The notes beneath the pieces are model-generated. The model did not search any database. It was not told the DNA's origin and saw only the letters and a list, made by a program, of their open reading frames with translations. Below are positions 15,433-23,024 of a DNA stretch of 28,024 nucleotides, piece by piece. Position 1 is the first letter of the stretch. Every line of letters begins with the position of its first letter. The position numbers and the translations under genes were made by a program. Location: contig CAOJQZ010000032.1 of the NCBI GenBank assembly GCA_948441955.1, forward strand, positions 1 through 28,024, given 5' to 3'. This stretch comes from an uncultured Lachnospiraceae bacterium (lineage in GTDB: Bacteria > Bacillota > Clostridia > Lachnospirales > Lachnospiraceae).

Positions 15433-15696
15433 ATGAAAGAGTTAAGTAATACCCAGTTTTTTCAAGTAGAAAGCGCTCCACAAATTCAAGCAAAAGATAT
15501 ACTTGAGATTGTGTACAAGGCACTGAGCGAAAAGGGATATAACCCGGTGAACCAGGTGGTGGGATATATTATGTCGGGAGATCCGACTTATATTACCAGC
15601 TATAATGGCGCCAGGAGCCTGATTATGAAGATGGAGCGGGACGAGTTAGTAGAAGAGATGCTTAAAACGTATATCAGGCATAACGGCTGGGTATAA
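15433..15696 (+). CDS. ireB: IreB family regulatory phosphoprotein (UPF0297)
   Basis: An 87-residue protein with the diagnostic EKGYNPVNQVVGYIMSGDPTYITSYNGAR segment and ERDELVEEMLKTYI near the C-terminus. In Enterococcus IreB is phosphorylated on N-terminal threonines by the PASTA-domain kinase IreK and affects cephalosporin resistance; Thr7 here lies where one of those sites is expected, which is inference. The kinase and phosphatase are outside the window. GGAGG precedes the ATG. It is followed after 3 bases by ruvX and then DUF1292, the same trio as yrzL-yrrK-yrzB in Bacillus. Confidence 0.93.
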   Translation: MKELSNTQFFQVESAPQIQAKDILEIVYKALSEKGYNPVNQVVGYIMSGDPTYITSYNGARSLIMKMERDELVEEMLKTYIRHNGWV

Positions 15697-15699
15697 TAT

Positions 15700-16140
15700 A
15701 TGAGAATCTTGGGGTTGGATTACGGTTCAAAAACTGTGGGGGTGTCAGTGAGCGATCCGCTGGGCATAACGGCTCAGGGGATTGAGACTATATGCCGTAA
15801 GGAGGAGAACAAGCTGAGGAAGACTTGTGCACGCATTGAGGAGCTTGTACGGGAATATGGGGCGGAAAAGCTTGTGCTCGGATTTCCGAAGCATATGAAC
15901 GGCGATATTGGTGAACGGGCGGAACAGACAATAAAATTTAAAGAGATGTTAGAAAGAAGGACAGGGCTTCCGGTAGAGATGTGGGACGAGCGCCTGTCGA
16001 GTGTTTCGGCAGAGAGAGTTTTAATTGAGAATAAGGTAAGAAGAGAAGACCGCAAAAAGTTTATCGATAAGATTGCGGCAGTTTTTATATTGCAATCTTA
16101 TCTGGATTCGCTTCATATAAGCCGTGAACCCATAGATTAA
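15700..16140 (+). CDS. ruvX: Putative pre-16S rRNA nuclease / Holliday junction resolvase-like YqgF
   Basis: A 146-residue RNase H-fold protein. The start MRILGLDYGSKTVGVSVSDPLG holds the first catalytic Asp (Asp7). GFPKHMNGDIGERAEQ and the WDERLSSVSAE segment carry the other conserved acidic residues, and KKFIDKIAAVFILQSYLD is the typical end. YqgF completes the 5' end of 16S rRNA in E. coli; a Holliday-junction role has also been proposed. It begins 3 bases after the ireB stop, so translation is probably coupled. Confidence 0.95.
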   Translation: MRILGLDYGSKTVGVSVSDPLGITAQGIETICRKEENKLRKTCARIEELVREYGAEKLVLGFPKHMNGDIGERAEQTIKFKEMLERRTGLPVEMWDERLSSVSAERVLIENKVRREDRKKFIDKIAAVFILQSYLDSLHISREPID

Positions 16141-16177
16141 GCGGGGCAGATATTTTTAGTCCGGATAGGAGAGGCAG

Positions 16178-16438
16178 ATGGAAAAGATTACGTTTACGTC
16201 TGAGGAAATGCAGGAAAAAGAAGAGTTTTATGTACTGGAGCAGACAAGAATTAATGGGGTATCTTATATTCTCGTGACGGATTCTAAGGAAAACGATGCA
16301 GAATGTTTGATTTTAAAGGACACCTCTAAGGAGCAGGAGGAAGAGGGTATTTATGAAATTGTAGAGGACGATGATGAGCTTGCTGCAATTGTGAAGGTAT
16401 TTGACGAGCTTCTGGAGGATGTGGAGATTGAAAGGTAA
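16178..16438 (+). CDS. DUF1292 family protein (UPF0473)
   Basis: An 86-residue acidic protein of unknown function. The features that place it in DUF1292 are the EEFYVLEQTRINGVSYILVTDS beta region, the ECLILKD strand and the acidic YEIVEDDDELAAIVKVFDELLED end. It corresponds to Bacillus yrzB by sequence type and position after ireB-ruvX. A GGAGAGG site precedes the ATG. It ends 5 bases before the fur-family gene. Confidence 0.9.
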   Translation: MEKITFTSEEMQEKEEFYVLEQTRINGVSYILVTDSKENDAECLILKDTSKEQEEEGIYEIVEDDDELAAIVKVFDELLEDVEIER

Positions 16439-16443
16439 GTAAT

Positions 16444-16929
16444 ATGTCAGTCAGTCAGAATGAATTTAAAGAAATGTTAAAGAAAAAGGGGCTTAAGATA
16501 ACAAATCAGCGGCTGCGGGTGCTGGAGGTGCTGGGGGAAAACCGCGACAAGCATATGACCGCAGAGGATATCTATGAGCTTGTAAAGGAGGATTACCCGG
16601 AGATTGGGCTGGCAACTATTTATCGGACCGTACAGCTGTTATTAGAAATGCAATTGGTGGACCGTATTAATCTGGATGACGGATGCGTAAGATATGAGAT
16701 TGGTGAAAATACGTACGGAGATGCAAAGGGAAAACATCGTCATCATCATTTAATATGTAAGGACTGTGGAAAGGTTTTTTCTTTTAAAGATGATCTTCTG
16801 GAGGAATTGGAGAATCATATTGAGGATGAAACGGGATTTCATGTGCTGAACCACGAATTAAAGTTCTTCGGACAGTGTGAACAGTGCCGGAAAAAACAAA
16901 ATCAGAACGGAAAACACGTGGAGGTGTAA
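16444..16929 (+). CDS. Fur-family transcriptional regulator
   Basis: A 161-residue metal-dependent regulator. An N-terminal winged helix covers about 1-85: KKKGLKITNQRLRVLEVL, then the recognition helix region EIGLATIYRTVQLL. The C-terminal dimerisation and metal-binding domain has the HRHHHLICKDCGKV motif (His-rich sensory site and first CxxC) and a second CxxC in CEQCRKK, a pair that normally binds structural zinc. From sequence alone I cannot separate Fur (iron) from PerR (peroxide) or Zur (zinc). No obvious Fur-box-like palindrome was found upstream. It lies inside the ireB-to-RNase J run and its stop is 2 bases before the next start. Confidence 0.92.
   Translation: MSVSQNEFKEMLKKKGLKITNQRLRVLEVLGENRDKHMTAEDIYELVKEDYPEIGLATIYRTVQLLLEMQLVDRINLDDGCVRYEIGENTYGDAKGKHRHHHLICKDCGKVFSFKDDLLEELENHIEDETGFHVLNHELKFFGQCEQCRKKQNQNGKHVEV
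16918..16926 (+). promoter_or_regulatory. Ribosome site deciding the TTG start of RNase J
   Basis: GTGGAGGTG ends 5 bases before TTG 16932, while no comparable site precedes the in-frame ATG at 16956. Confidence 0.7.
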
Positions 16930-16931
16930 AT

Positions 16932-18599
16932 TTGAAAAAAGAGAATAGCGGAAGTATGAAGATCATTCCTCTCGGAGGACTCGAGAAGATTGGAATGAAC
17001 ATAACTGCCTTCGAATACGAAGACAGTATTATTGTGGTGGACTGCGGTTTAGCATTCCCGGAGGACGATATGCTGGGAATTGACCTTGTGATACCGGATA
17101 TTACGTATTTGCGGGATAATATTCAGAAGGTAAAGGGGTTTGTCATCACACATGGCCATGAGGATCATATCGGAGCGCTGTGTTATACGCTCAGGGAAAT
17201 GAACCTGCCTATTTATGCAACAAAACTTACAATGGGAATTATTGAAAGAAAATTAGGAGAACATAATCTCCTCAGAAGTACGAGAAGAAAGGTTGTAAAG
17301 CATGGGCAGTCTATCAATCTCGGACAGTTCAGAATTGAATTTATTAAGACGAATCACAGTATACAGGATGCGGCGGCTCTTGCAATATATTCGCCGGCAG
17401 GAATCGTTATTCATACAGGAGATTTTAAAGTAGATTATACGCCGGTCTTCGGCGATGCCATTGATTTGCAGAGATTTGCAGAAATTGGAAAGAAAGGTGT
17501 TCTGGCGCTTATGTCAGACAGCACCAATGCGGAGCGGCCAGGTTTTACACAGTCAGAGCGTACGGTAGGTGCAACCTTTGATCATATATTTGCGGAGCAT
17601 CATAATACAAGAATCATTATTGCGACATTTGCGTCTAATGTAGACCGCGTGCAGCAGATTATTAATTCAGCATGTAAGTATGACCGCAAGGTTGTAGTAG
17701 AAGGACGCAGTATGGTGAATATTATCCAGGTTGCCCAGGAGCTGGGATATCTGGATGTTCCGGATCATACGCTGGTGGAGATTGACCAGCTGAAAAATTA
17801 TCCGCCGGAGAAGACGGTACTCATTACCACTGGAAGCCAGGGGGAATCCATGGCGGCTCTTTCACGTATGGCGGCAGATGTGCACAAAAAGGTTACCATC
17901 ATGCCGGGCGATACTGTTATTTTCAGTTCAAATCCGATCCCTGGCAACGAAAAGTCAGTATCCAAGGTTATCAATGAGCTGTCGGCGAAAGGAGCCAATG
18001 TTATCTTCTCAGACGCTCATGTATCAGGACATGCCTGTCAGGAGGAGCTAAAGCTTATTTACTCTCTAGTAAAACCAAAGTATGCGATTCCAATCCACGG
18101 TGAATATCGTCACAGAAAGGCGAACGCGGGTATTGCCAAGGCTCTTGGAATACCGAAAGAGAATGTATTCATGCTTCAGTCAGGAGATGTGCTTGAAGTA
18201 AGCGCTAAGGAAGCAAAGGTTGTGGACAAGGTTCATACAGGTGAAATTCTTGTGGATGGTCTTGGCGTAGGCGATGTAGGGAACATTGTTCTCCGGGACA
18301 GGCAGCATCTGGCGGAGGATGGAATTATGATTGTTGTACTGACTCTCCAGCGGGGAAGCAATCAGCTTCTTGCGGGACCGGATATTGTATCCCGGGGATT
18401 TGTCTATGTAAGGGAATCCGAGGGCTTAATGGAGGAAGCAAGGAGCGTGCTCACCGATGCGGTAGAGGATTGCCTTACCCATCAGCGCAATGCAGACTGG
18501 AGCAAGATAAAGCTTGTCATCCGTGATACAATGAATGAATTTATCTGGAAAAGGACAAAGAGGAGACCGATGATACTGCCGATAATTATGGATGTATAA
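16932..18599 (+). CDS. rnj: Ribonuclease J
   Basis: RNase J is a metallo-beta-lactamase nuclease with 5'-3' exonuclease and endonuclease activity, central to mRNA decay and rRNA maturation in Firmicutes. I take TTG 16932 as start, giving 555 residues, the usual length of RNase J1. The zinc site HGHEDH is at 74-79 and a further metal-ligand block is IVIHTGDFKVDYTP. SQGESMAALSRMA and the phosphate-binding region SGHACQEEL (His of the beta-CASP) are also present. PKYAIPIHGEYRH closes the active site, and RGFVYVRESEGL lies in the C-terminal domain. It is the last gene of the ireB run and is followed by a perfect 20-bp hairpin. A second RNase J gene is not in the window. Confidence 0.95.
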   Translation: MKKENSGSMKIIPLGGLEKIGMNITAFEYEDSIIVVDCGLAFPEDDMLGIDLVIPDITYLRDNIQKVKGFVITHGHEDHIGALCYTLREMNLPIYATKLTMGIIERKLGEHNLLRSTRRKVVKHGQSINLGQFRIEFIKTNHSIQDAAALAIYSPAGIVIHTGDFKVDYTPVFGDAIDLQRFAEIGKKGVLALMSDSTNAERPGFTQSERTVGATFDHIFAEHHNTRIIIATFASNVDRVQQIINSACKYDRKVVVEGRSMVNIIQVAQELGYLDVPDHTLVEIDQLKNYPPEKTVLITTGSQGESMAALSRMAADVHKKVTIMPGDTVIFSSNPIPGNEKSVSKVINELSAKGANVIFSDAHVSGHACQEELKLIYSLVKPKYAIPIHGEYRHRKANAGIAKALGIPKENVFMLQSGDVLEVSAKEAKVVDKVHTGEILVDGLGVGDVGNIVLRDRQHLAEDGIMIVVLTLQRGSNQLLAGPDIVSRGFVYVRESEGLMEEARSVLTDAVEDCLTHQRNADWSKIKLVIRDTMNEFIWKRTKRRPMILPIIMDV

Positions 18600-18604
18600 A
18601 ATTT

Positions 18605-18648
18605 CAATCTGGGACGGGGTATTTCTGGAAATACCCCGTCCCAGATTG
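18605..18648 (+). other. Perfect 20-bp hairpin after RNase J gene, no T-run
   Basis: Arms 18605-18624 and 18629-18648 are perfectly complementary over 20 bases around a CTGG loop, with two GC-rich blocks. The sequence that follows (TAGAAAGGG) has no T-run on the plus strand; on the minus strand the hairpin is followed by AAATTTTATAC. It may be an unusual terminator, a 3'-end stabiliser or an RNA processing site. It begins 5 bases after the RNase J stop and ends 18 bases before trmR. Confidence 0.85.
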
Positions 18649-18666
18649 TAGAAAGGGTGTCCCAAA

Positions 18667-19317
18667 ATGGAAACAGGTGAAAGAATCGCTTCTTATATAC
18701 GGTCGCTGGAAACACCGGAGAAGGAGATAATCGAGAAGATCGAAAAGGAAGCTCTTGATGCATATGTACCGATTATCCGCAAGGAAACACAGAGTTTTTT
18801 AAAGGTGCTTCTTATGATGAAGAAACCGTTAAGCATTTTGGAAATCGGGACTGCAGTGGGCTTTTCAGCAATATTGATGAGTGAATACATACCAGAAGAT
18901 GCAAAGATTACAACAATAGAAAATTATGAGAAGAGAATTCCGGCAGCCCGTGAGAATTTCCGGCGTGCAGGAAAAGAGGAGCAGATTACTTTAATAGAAG
19001 GAGACGCCCTCAAAGTGATGAAATCTCTTGAAGGGTTTTATGATTTTATTTTTATGGATGCGGCAAAAGGACAGTATATTCACTATCTTCCGGAGGCAGT
19101 CCGCCTGCTTTCAGAGGAGGGGGTTCTTGTATCGGATAATGTGCTTCAGGGAGGAGATATTATTGAGTCCCGATTTGCAGTAGAACGGCGCAACCGCACG
19201 ATTCACAGCCGCATGAGAGAATATCTTTATGAGTTGACGCATCATGATAAGCTTCAGACATCCATTCTTCCTTTGGGAGACGGTATAGCGCTCAGCGTCA
19301 GGGTGTCGGATAAATGA
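18667..19317 (+). CDS. trmR: tRNA 5-hydroxyuridine O-methyltransferase (TrmR-like)
   Basis: A 216-residue class I SAM-dependent O-methyltransferase of the catechol/caffeoyl-CoA type. The SAM motif is ILEIGTAVGFSAI (about 57-69); the acidic and metal-site residues are in TTIENYEKRI, FIFMDAAKGQY (Asp131, Lys134) and VSDNVLQGG (Asp147, Asn148). It is placed directly before a U32 peptidase-family gene, as yrrM before yrrN-yrrO in Bacillus, where YrrM (TrmR) methylates 5-hydroxyuridine at tRNA wobble position 34 to 5-methoxyuridine. The name rests on that context as much as on sequence. A GAAAGGGTG ribosome site precedes the ATG. Confidence 0.85.
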   Translation: METGERIASYIRSLETPEKEIIEKIEKEALDAYVPIIRKETQSFLKVLLMMKKPLSILEIGTAVGFSAILMSEYIPEDAKITTIENYEKRIPAARENFRRAGKEEQITLIEGDALKVMKSLEGFYDFIFMDAAKGQYIHYLPEAVRLLSEEGVLVSDNVLQGGDIIESRFAVERRNRTIHSRMREYLYELTHHDKLQTSILPLGDGIALSVRVSDK

Positions 19318-19367
19318 TCGTATGTTATGAAAGGACAGATGCATAGTTGGATAAGAAGAGTATGAAT

Positions 19368-20603
19368 ATGAAAAGAAAACGTCCGGAGCTATTAATACCG
19401 GCAAGCAGTCCGGAGGTTTTGAAGACGGCGGTTATATTTGGCGCTGATGCAGTATATATTGGCGGGGAAGCATTCGGACTCCGTGCCAAAGCAAAGAATT
19501 TTTCACCGGAGGATATGAAGGCTGGCATTGCCTTTGCACATTCTCATGGAGTAAGAGTTTATGTGACAGTAAATATTCTTGCACATAATAGGGATCTACC
19601 AGGGGTGGAACGATATCTGAAGGAGCTTAAGGAGATAGGACCGGACGCTTTGATTATTGCAGATCCGGCCATTTTTCAGATGGCAAAGGAGATATGCCCG
19701 GAAATAGAACGGCACATCAGTACCCAGGCAAATAACACAAATTACGGGACATACAGGTTCTGGTGGGAGCTGGGAGCAAAGCGTGTTGTTTCAGCCAGAG
19801 AGCTGTCTTTAAAGGAAATTAAGGAAATCAGGGAGAACATTCCGGAGGAAATGGAAATTGAGAGTTTTATACATGGAGCAATGTGTATCTCTTATTCCGG
19901 TAGATGTCTTTTAAGTAATTATTTTACCGGCAGGGATGCGAACCAGGGGGCCTGTACACATCCCTGCCGGTGGAAATATTCTGTAATGGAGGAGACAAGG
20001 CCGGGAGAATATATGCCCGTTTATGAAAATGAAAGGGGAACTTACATTTTCAACTCGAAGGATCTGTGCATGATTGAGCATATTCCTGAGATGATAGATG
20101 CCGGTATTGACAGTTTTAAGATAGAAGGGCGTATGAAGACGGCCCTTTATGTGGCTGCGGCGGCACGGACCTACCGCAGGGCGATTGACGATTATCTTAA
20201 GGATGTAAAGATTTATAGGGAAAATATGCCCTGGTATCTGGAACAGATTTCTAATTGTACTTACAGACAGTTTACGACCGGCTTTTATTTTGGGAAACCT
20301 GGAGAGGAAAGCCAGATATATGACAGCAATACGTATATAAAGGAGTACACTTATCTTGGAATTGTCGGAGAAGAAAAGAACGGAATGTATCGTATTGAAC
20401 AGAGAAATAAATTTTCAGTGGGAGAGAAGATAGAGATTATGAAGCCGGATGGAAGAAATGTGGAGGCGACGGTAGAACGGATTGTAAATGAGGAGGGTAA
20501 TGAACAGGAGAGCGCGCCGCATCCGAAGCAGACGCTCTATGTCTGCCTGAAAGGCGGAGAAGCCGGGAAATATGACATATTAAGACGTGAAGAAAGACAG
20601 TGA
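19368..20603 (+). CDS. trhP: U32 family protein, tRNA 5-hydroxyuridine synthesis (TrhP-like)
   Basis: Annotated historically as peptidase U32; members of this type (YegQ/TrhP in E. coli, YrrO in Bacillus) are needed to hydroxylate wobble uridine of tRNA. The 411-residue sequence has PELLIPASSPEVLKTAVIFGADAVYIGG at the start and the U32 signature at about residues 165-190: ESFIHGAMCISYSGRCLLSN, followed by NQGACTHPCRWKY with conserved Cys. It would supply the ho5U that the upstream TrmR-like enzyme methylates. Only one U32 gene is present, whereas Bacillus has two. The frame extends to TTG 19347; ATG 19368 has AAGAAGAG 7 bases upstream and is preferred, with ATG 19362 as alternative. Confidence 0.88.
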   Translation: MKRKRPELLIPASSPEVLKTAVIFGADAVYIGGEAFGLRAKAKNFSPEDMKAGIAFAHSHGVRVYVTVNILAHNRDLPGVERYLKELKEIGPDALIIADPAIFQMAKEICPEIERHISTQANNTNYGTYRFWWELGAKRVVSARELSLKEIKEIRENIPEEMEIESFIHGAMCISYSGRCLLSNYFTGRDANQGACTHPCRWKYSVMEETRPGEYMPVYENERGTYIFNSKDLCMIEHIPEMIDAGIDSFKIEGRMKTALYVAAAARTYRRAIDDYLKDVKIYRENMPWYLEQISNCTYRQFTTGFYFGKPGEESQIYDSNTYIKEYTYLGIVGEEKNGMYRIEQRNKFSVGEKIEIMKPDGRNVEATVERIVNEEGNEQESAPHPKQTLYVCLKGGEAGKYDILRREERQ

Positions 20604-20611
20604 AGTAAAAG

Positions 20612-20647
20612 AACTGCACGGGTATTAAAAATACTCGCGCAGTTTTT
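20612..20647. terminator. Shared terminator for converging trhP and sigK-like genes
   Basis: Arms 20612-20626 and 20630-20644 pair over 15 bases with one mismatch and one G-T pair and a 3-base loop. TTTTT follows on the plus strand; a TTCTTTTAC run follows on the minus strand. The stop codon of the minus-strand gene (20625-20627) lies in the top of the hairpin. Confidence 0.85.
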
Positions 20648-21242
20648 CTATGGCACTTTTTTCAATTCTTGAAACGTAAGAACGAGAGATGCCAAGAAGA
20701 GCTGCAATCTCTCGCTGGGTATATTCTTCCTCGTTGTAGAGCCCGTACCGCATCTTCAGTACCAAGCGTTCTCTTGCGGAAAGTTCAGCCTCCACTTTGT
20801 TGTAGAGCGTCTGGATATCGTCGTGTAACTCTATTTTACGGTGTGCATCATCCTCCTCTGTTTCGATTATGTCAAAAAGCTGGATTTCATTTCCTTCACG
20901 GTCTGTACCGATAGGCTCGTAGAGCGAGACCTCCCGTGAAATTTTTCTCTTTGCCCGAAGATGCATGAGGACTTCATTTTCAATACATCTTGCAGCGTAG
21001 GTTCCAAGCCGTGTACTTTTGTCGGGGTCAAAGGTGACGACGGCCTTAATCAGTCCGATTGTGCCGATAGAAAGGAGGTCCTCCGTATCGTCACCGGCAG
21101 ACTGATATTTTTTAACGATATGTGCAACGAGGCGCAGATTGCGTTCGATAAGAATGTGTTTTGCTTCAAGATCACCCTCCGTATATTTTTGCATGTAATA
21201 TCGTTCTTCTGCGGCTGTGAGGGGTTGGGGAAATGATTTCAA
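20625..21242 (-). CDS. sigK: Sigma-K-type RNA polymerase sigma factor
   Basis: A 205-residue sigma-70-family protein resembling the late mother-cell sporulation factor sigma-K. KSFPQPLTAAEERYYMQKY at the start, ILIERNLRLVAHIVKKY (region 2.1), DLLSIGTIGLIKAV and TYAARCIENEVLMHLR (region 2.4), EVSLYEPIGTDREGNEIQL, and the region 4 helix-turn-helix YTQREIAALLGISRSYVSRIEKSAI are all close to Bacillus SigK. The frame is open to 21347, but AGAGGTG at 21250-21256 is 7 bases before TTG 21242, so I place the start there. That leaves no pro-sequence for SpoIVFB cleavage, similar to Clostridioides difficile. The gene is intact, without a skin-type insertion. It suggests a spore former. It runs opposite to its neighbours. 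Confidence 0.88.
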   Translation of the reverse strand: MKSFPQPLTAAEERYYMQKYTEGDLEAKHILIERNLRLVAHIVKKYQSAGDDTEDLLSIGTIGLIKAVVTFDPDKSTRLGTYAARCIENEVLMHLRAKRKISREVSLYEPIGTDREGNEIQLFDIIETEEDDAHRKIELHDDIQTLYNKVEAELSARERLVLKMRYGLYNEEEYTQREIAALLGISRSYVSRIEKSAIEKLREYF

Positions 21243-21249
21243 GAAAAGG

Positions 21250-21256
21250 CACCTCT
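21250..21256 (-). promoter_or_regulatory. Ribosome site deciding the TTG start of sigK-like gene
   Basis: AGAGGTG on the minus strand, 7 bases before TTG at 21242. No comparable site precedes the farther in-frame TTG codons at 21347 or near 21308. Confidence 0.65.
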
Positions 21257-21333
21257 TAGCATATTTGATATAATCTATGATAAAATTGTTTTGTTTGTGC
21301 TTTTCCAAAGAAAAATTTGTGCAAAAATACCTG

Positions 21334-21362
21334 TTGCGTATGAACAAGTGTAATGATATACT
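21334..21362 (+). promoter_or_regulatory. Predicted sigma-A promoter of comM-dprA-topA run
   Basis: TTGCGT at 21334-21339 and TATACT at 21357-21362 with a 17-base spacer, leaving a leader of about 110 bases before comM. The 225-base gap between sigK and comM (21257-21481) otherwise shows no gene; I could not identify a clear promoter for the sigK-like gene in it. Confidence 0.5.
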
Positions 21363-21481
21363 AAACCCAATCTATCAGATAACGATTCTGTTTTTCATTC
21401 AAATCGTTTTTAGTCAAGTCGTTTCAGACAGGATATCAGGATATGGTTTAAAAAAATTTATAAAAGAAAAGAGGTACAGGA

Positions 21482-23020
21482 ATGGCATTTAGTTCAGTGG
21501 CGTCTGCTGCGCTTCATGGTCTCGGCGTTGAGATAATTCGTGTTGAGGCAGATGTGAGTAATGGCCTTCCCATGTTTCATATGGTAGGCTATCTTTCTTC
21601 AGAGGTCAGGGAAGCATCCGAGCGTGTGCGTACGGCGATACATAATGCAGGTCTTTCGTTTCCTCCGAAGAAAACAGTCATCAATCTGTCGCCGGCAGCA
21701 GTAAAAAAGAGAGGGGCATCCTTTGATCTCCCAATCGCATTGTCAGTGCTTTTGTCAATGGGCAGTATCCCGTGGGATTCACTTGAAGGGACGGTTGTGC
21801 TGGGGGAGCTTAGCCTGAATGGATGTGTGCGCAGGGTAAAAGGAGTTCTTCCTATTGTCATGAAGGCAAAGCAGGAGGGGTTTCATACCTGCATATTGCC
21901 CGGGGAAAACGCAGCAGAGGGTGCATTGGTAGAAGGGATACGCATTATTGGAGGAGATAGTCTTTTGGAGCTGTGCAGGTATCTGAATAAAGAAAAAGAA
22001 ATTAAACCTGCTGTATACAGGGAGGAAATGCGGTATGGGAATCCCCTTGGCAGTACTTTGGCCGATTATAGTGACATCAGGGGTCAAAAGGCAGTAAAAC
22101 GGGCATCTGAAGTGGCGGTGGCAGGAGGGCATAATCTCCTTCTTGTAGGACCTCCGGGAAGCGGAAAATCAATGCTTGCATCAAGGATACCTTCAATCCT
22201 TCCGCCGCCTACAAAAGAAGAGAGTATGGAGATTACGAAGATATACAGCGTGATGGGAATGATAGAAAAGGATCGGCCGCTGATTACCGGAAGACCTTTC
22301 CGCAGCATTCATCATACGACAACGAAGGCGGCTCTCATCGGAGGAGGCGCTATACCGTCTCCCGGGGAAATCAGTCTTGCCCACGGCGGAGTACTTTTTA
22401 TGGATGAGCTGGCCGAGTTTCAGAAATCAGTAATCGAAGTACTAAGACAGCCTCTCGAGGAGCATCAGATTCGTTTGACAAGGAGTCACGGCAATTATGT
22501 GTTTCCGGCAAACTTTATGCTGGCAGCGGCAATGAATCCATGTCCCTGCGGCCATTATCCGGACATGGAAAAGTGTACATGCACGGAAAGCCAGATTCAG
22601 CAGTATCTTGGAAAAATCAGCCAGCCTTTTTTAGATCGCATAGATCTTTGCGCGGAAACGCCTAAAATCAGATACGAGGCGTTGAGCAGAAAGGAAAAGG
22701 AGGAGACATCGGCAGAAATACGTGCAAGGGTTATAGAAGCAAGAAGGATACAAAGTCTTCGGTATCAGGGAAAAAGTATTCTGTCTAATTCCATGCTGGG
22801 AGTAAAGGAACTGGAACAGTATTGCGGCCTTGACAAGGAAGGAGAGCTCCTGATGAAAAAAGCGTTTGCAGTACTTGGGCTTACAGCGCGCACATATCAT
22901 AAAATCTTAAAAGTTGCAAGGACGATTGCAGATCTTGACGAAGAAGAGAGAATTCTGGCTTCCCATCTTAAGGAGGCCATAGGATATCGGACTCTGGATA
23001 AGAAATACTGGGGGAGGTGA
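21482..23020 (+). CDS. comM: ComM/YifB family AAA+ ATPase (Mg-chelatase-like)
   Basis: A 512-residue protein of the ComM family. In Vibrio and Haemophilus ComM is a hexameric helicase that promotes branch migration during integration of transforming DNA. The N-terminal Lon-protease-like domain covers about 1-170 (ADVSNGLPMFHMVGY, INLSPAAVKKRGASFDLPIA). The ATPase core has Walker A GPPGSGKS at 223-230, Walker B GGVLFMDEL, the RSIHHTTTKAALIGGG segment, and AMNPCPCGH with the CTCTESQ Cys cluster, then QPFLDRIDL. The C-terminal helical domain ends with SHLKEAIGYRTLDKKYW. ATG follows AAGAGG at about 9 bases. It precedes dprA by 4 bases, a pairing consistent with a recombination role. Other competence genes are not seen. 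Confidence 0.95.
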   Translation: MAFSSVASAALHGLGVEIIRVEADVSNGLPMFHMVGYLSSEVREASERVRTAIHNAGLSFPPKKTVINLSPAAVKKRGASFDLPIALSVLLSMGSIPWDSLEGTVVLGELSLNGCVRRVKGVLPIVMKAKQEGFHTCILPGENAAEGALVEGIRIIGGDSLLELCRYLNKEKEIKPAVYREEMRYGNPLGSTLADYSDIRGQKAVKRASEVAVAGGHNLLLVGPPGSGKSMLASRIPSILPPPTKEESMEITKIYSVMGMIEKDRPLITGRPFRSIHHTTTKAALIGGGAIPSPGEISLAHGGVLFMDELAEFQKSVIEVLRQPLEEHQIRLTRSHGNYVFPANFMLAAAMNPCPCGHYPDMEKCTCTESQIQQYLGKISQPFLDRIDLCAETPKIRYEALSRKEKEETSAEIRARVIEARRIQSLRYQGKSILSNSMLGVKELEQYCGLDKEGELLMKKAFAVLGLTARTYHKILKVARTIADLDEEERILASHLKEAIGYRTLDKKYWGR

Positions 23021-23024
23021 AGTG

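Noticed and set aside
21243..21347. Pro-sequence for the sigma-K-type factor in the upstream open frame
   Set aside because: No ribosome site precedes the upstream TTG codons, while a strong one precedes TTG 21242; kept only as a doubt.
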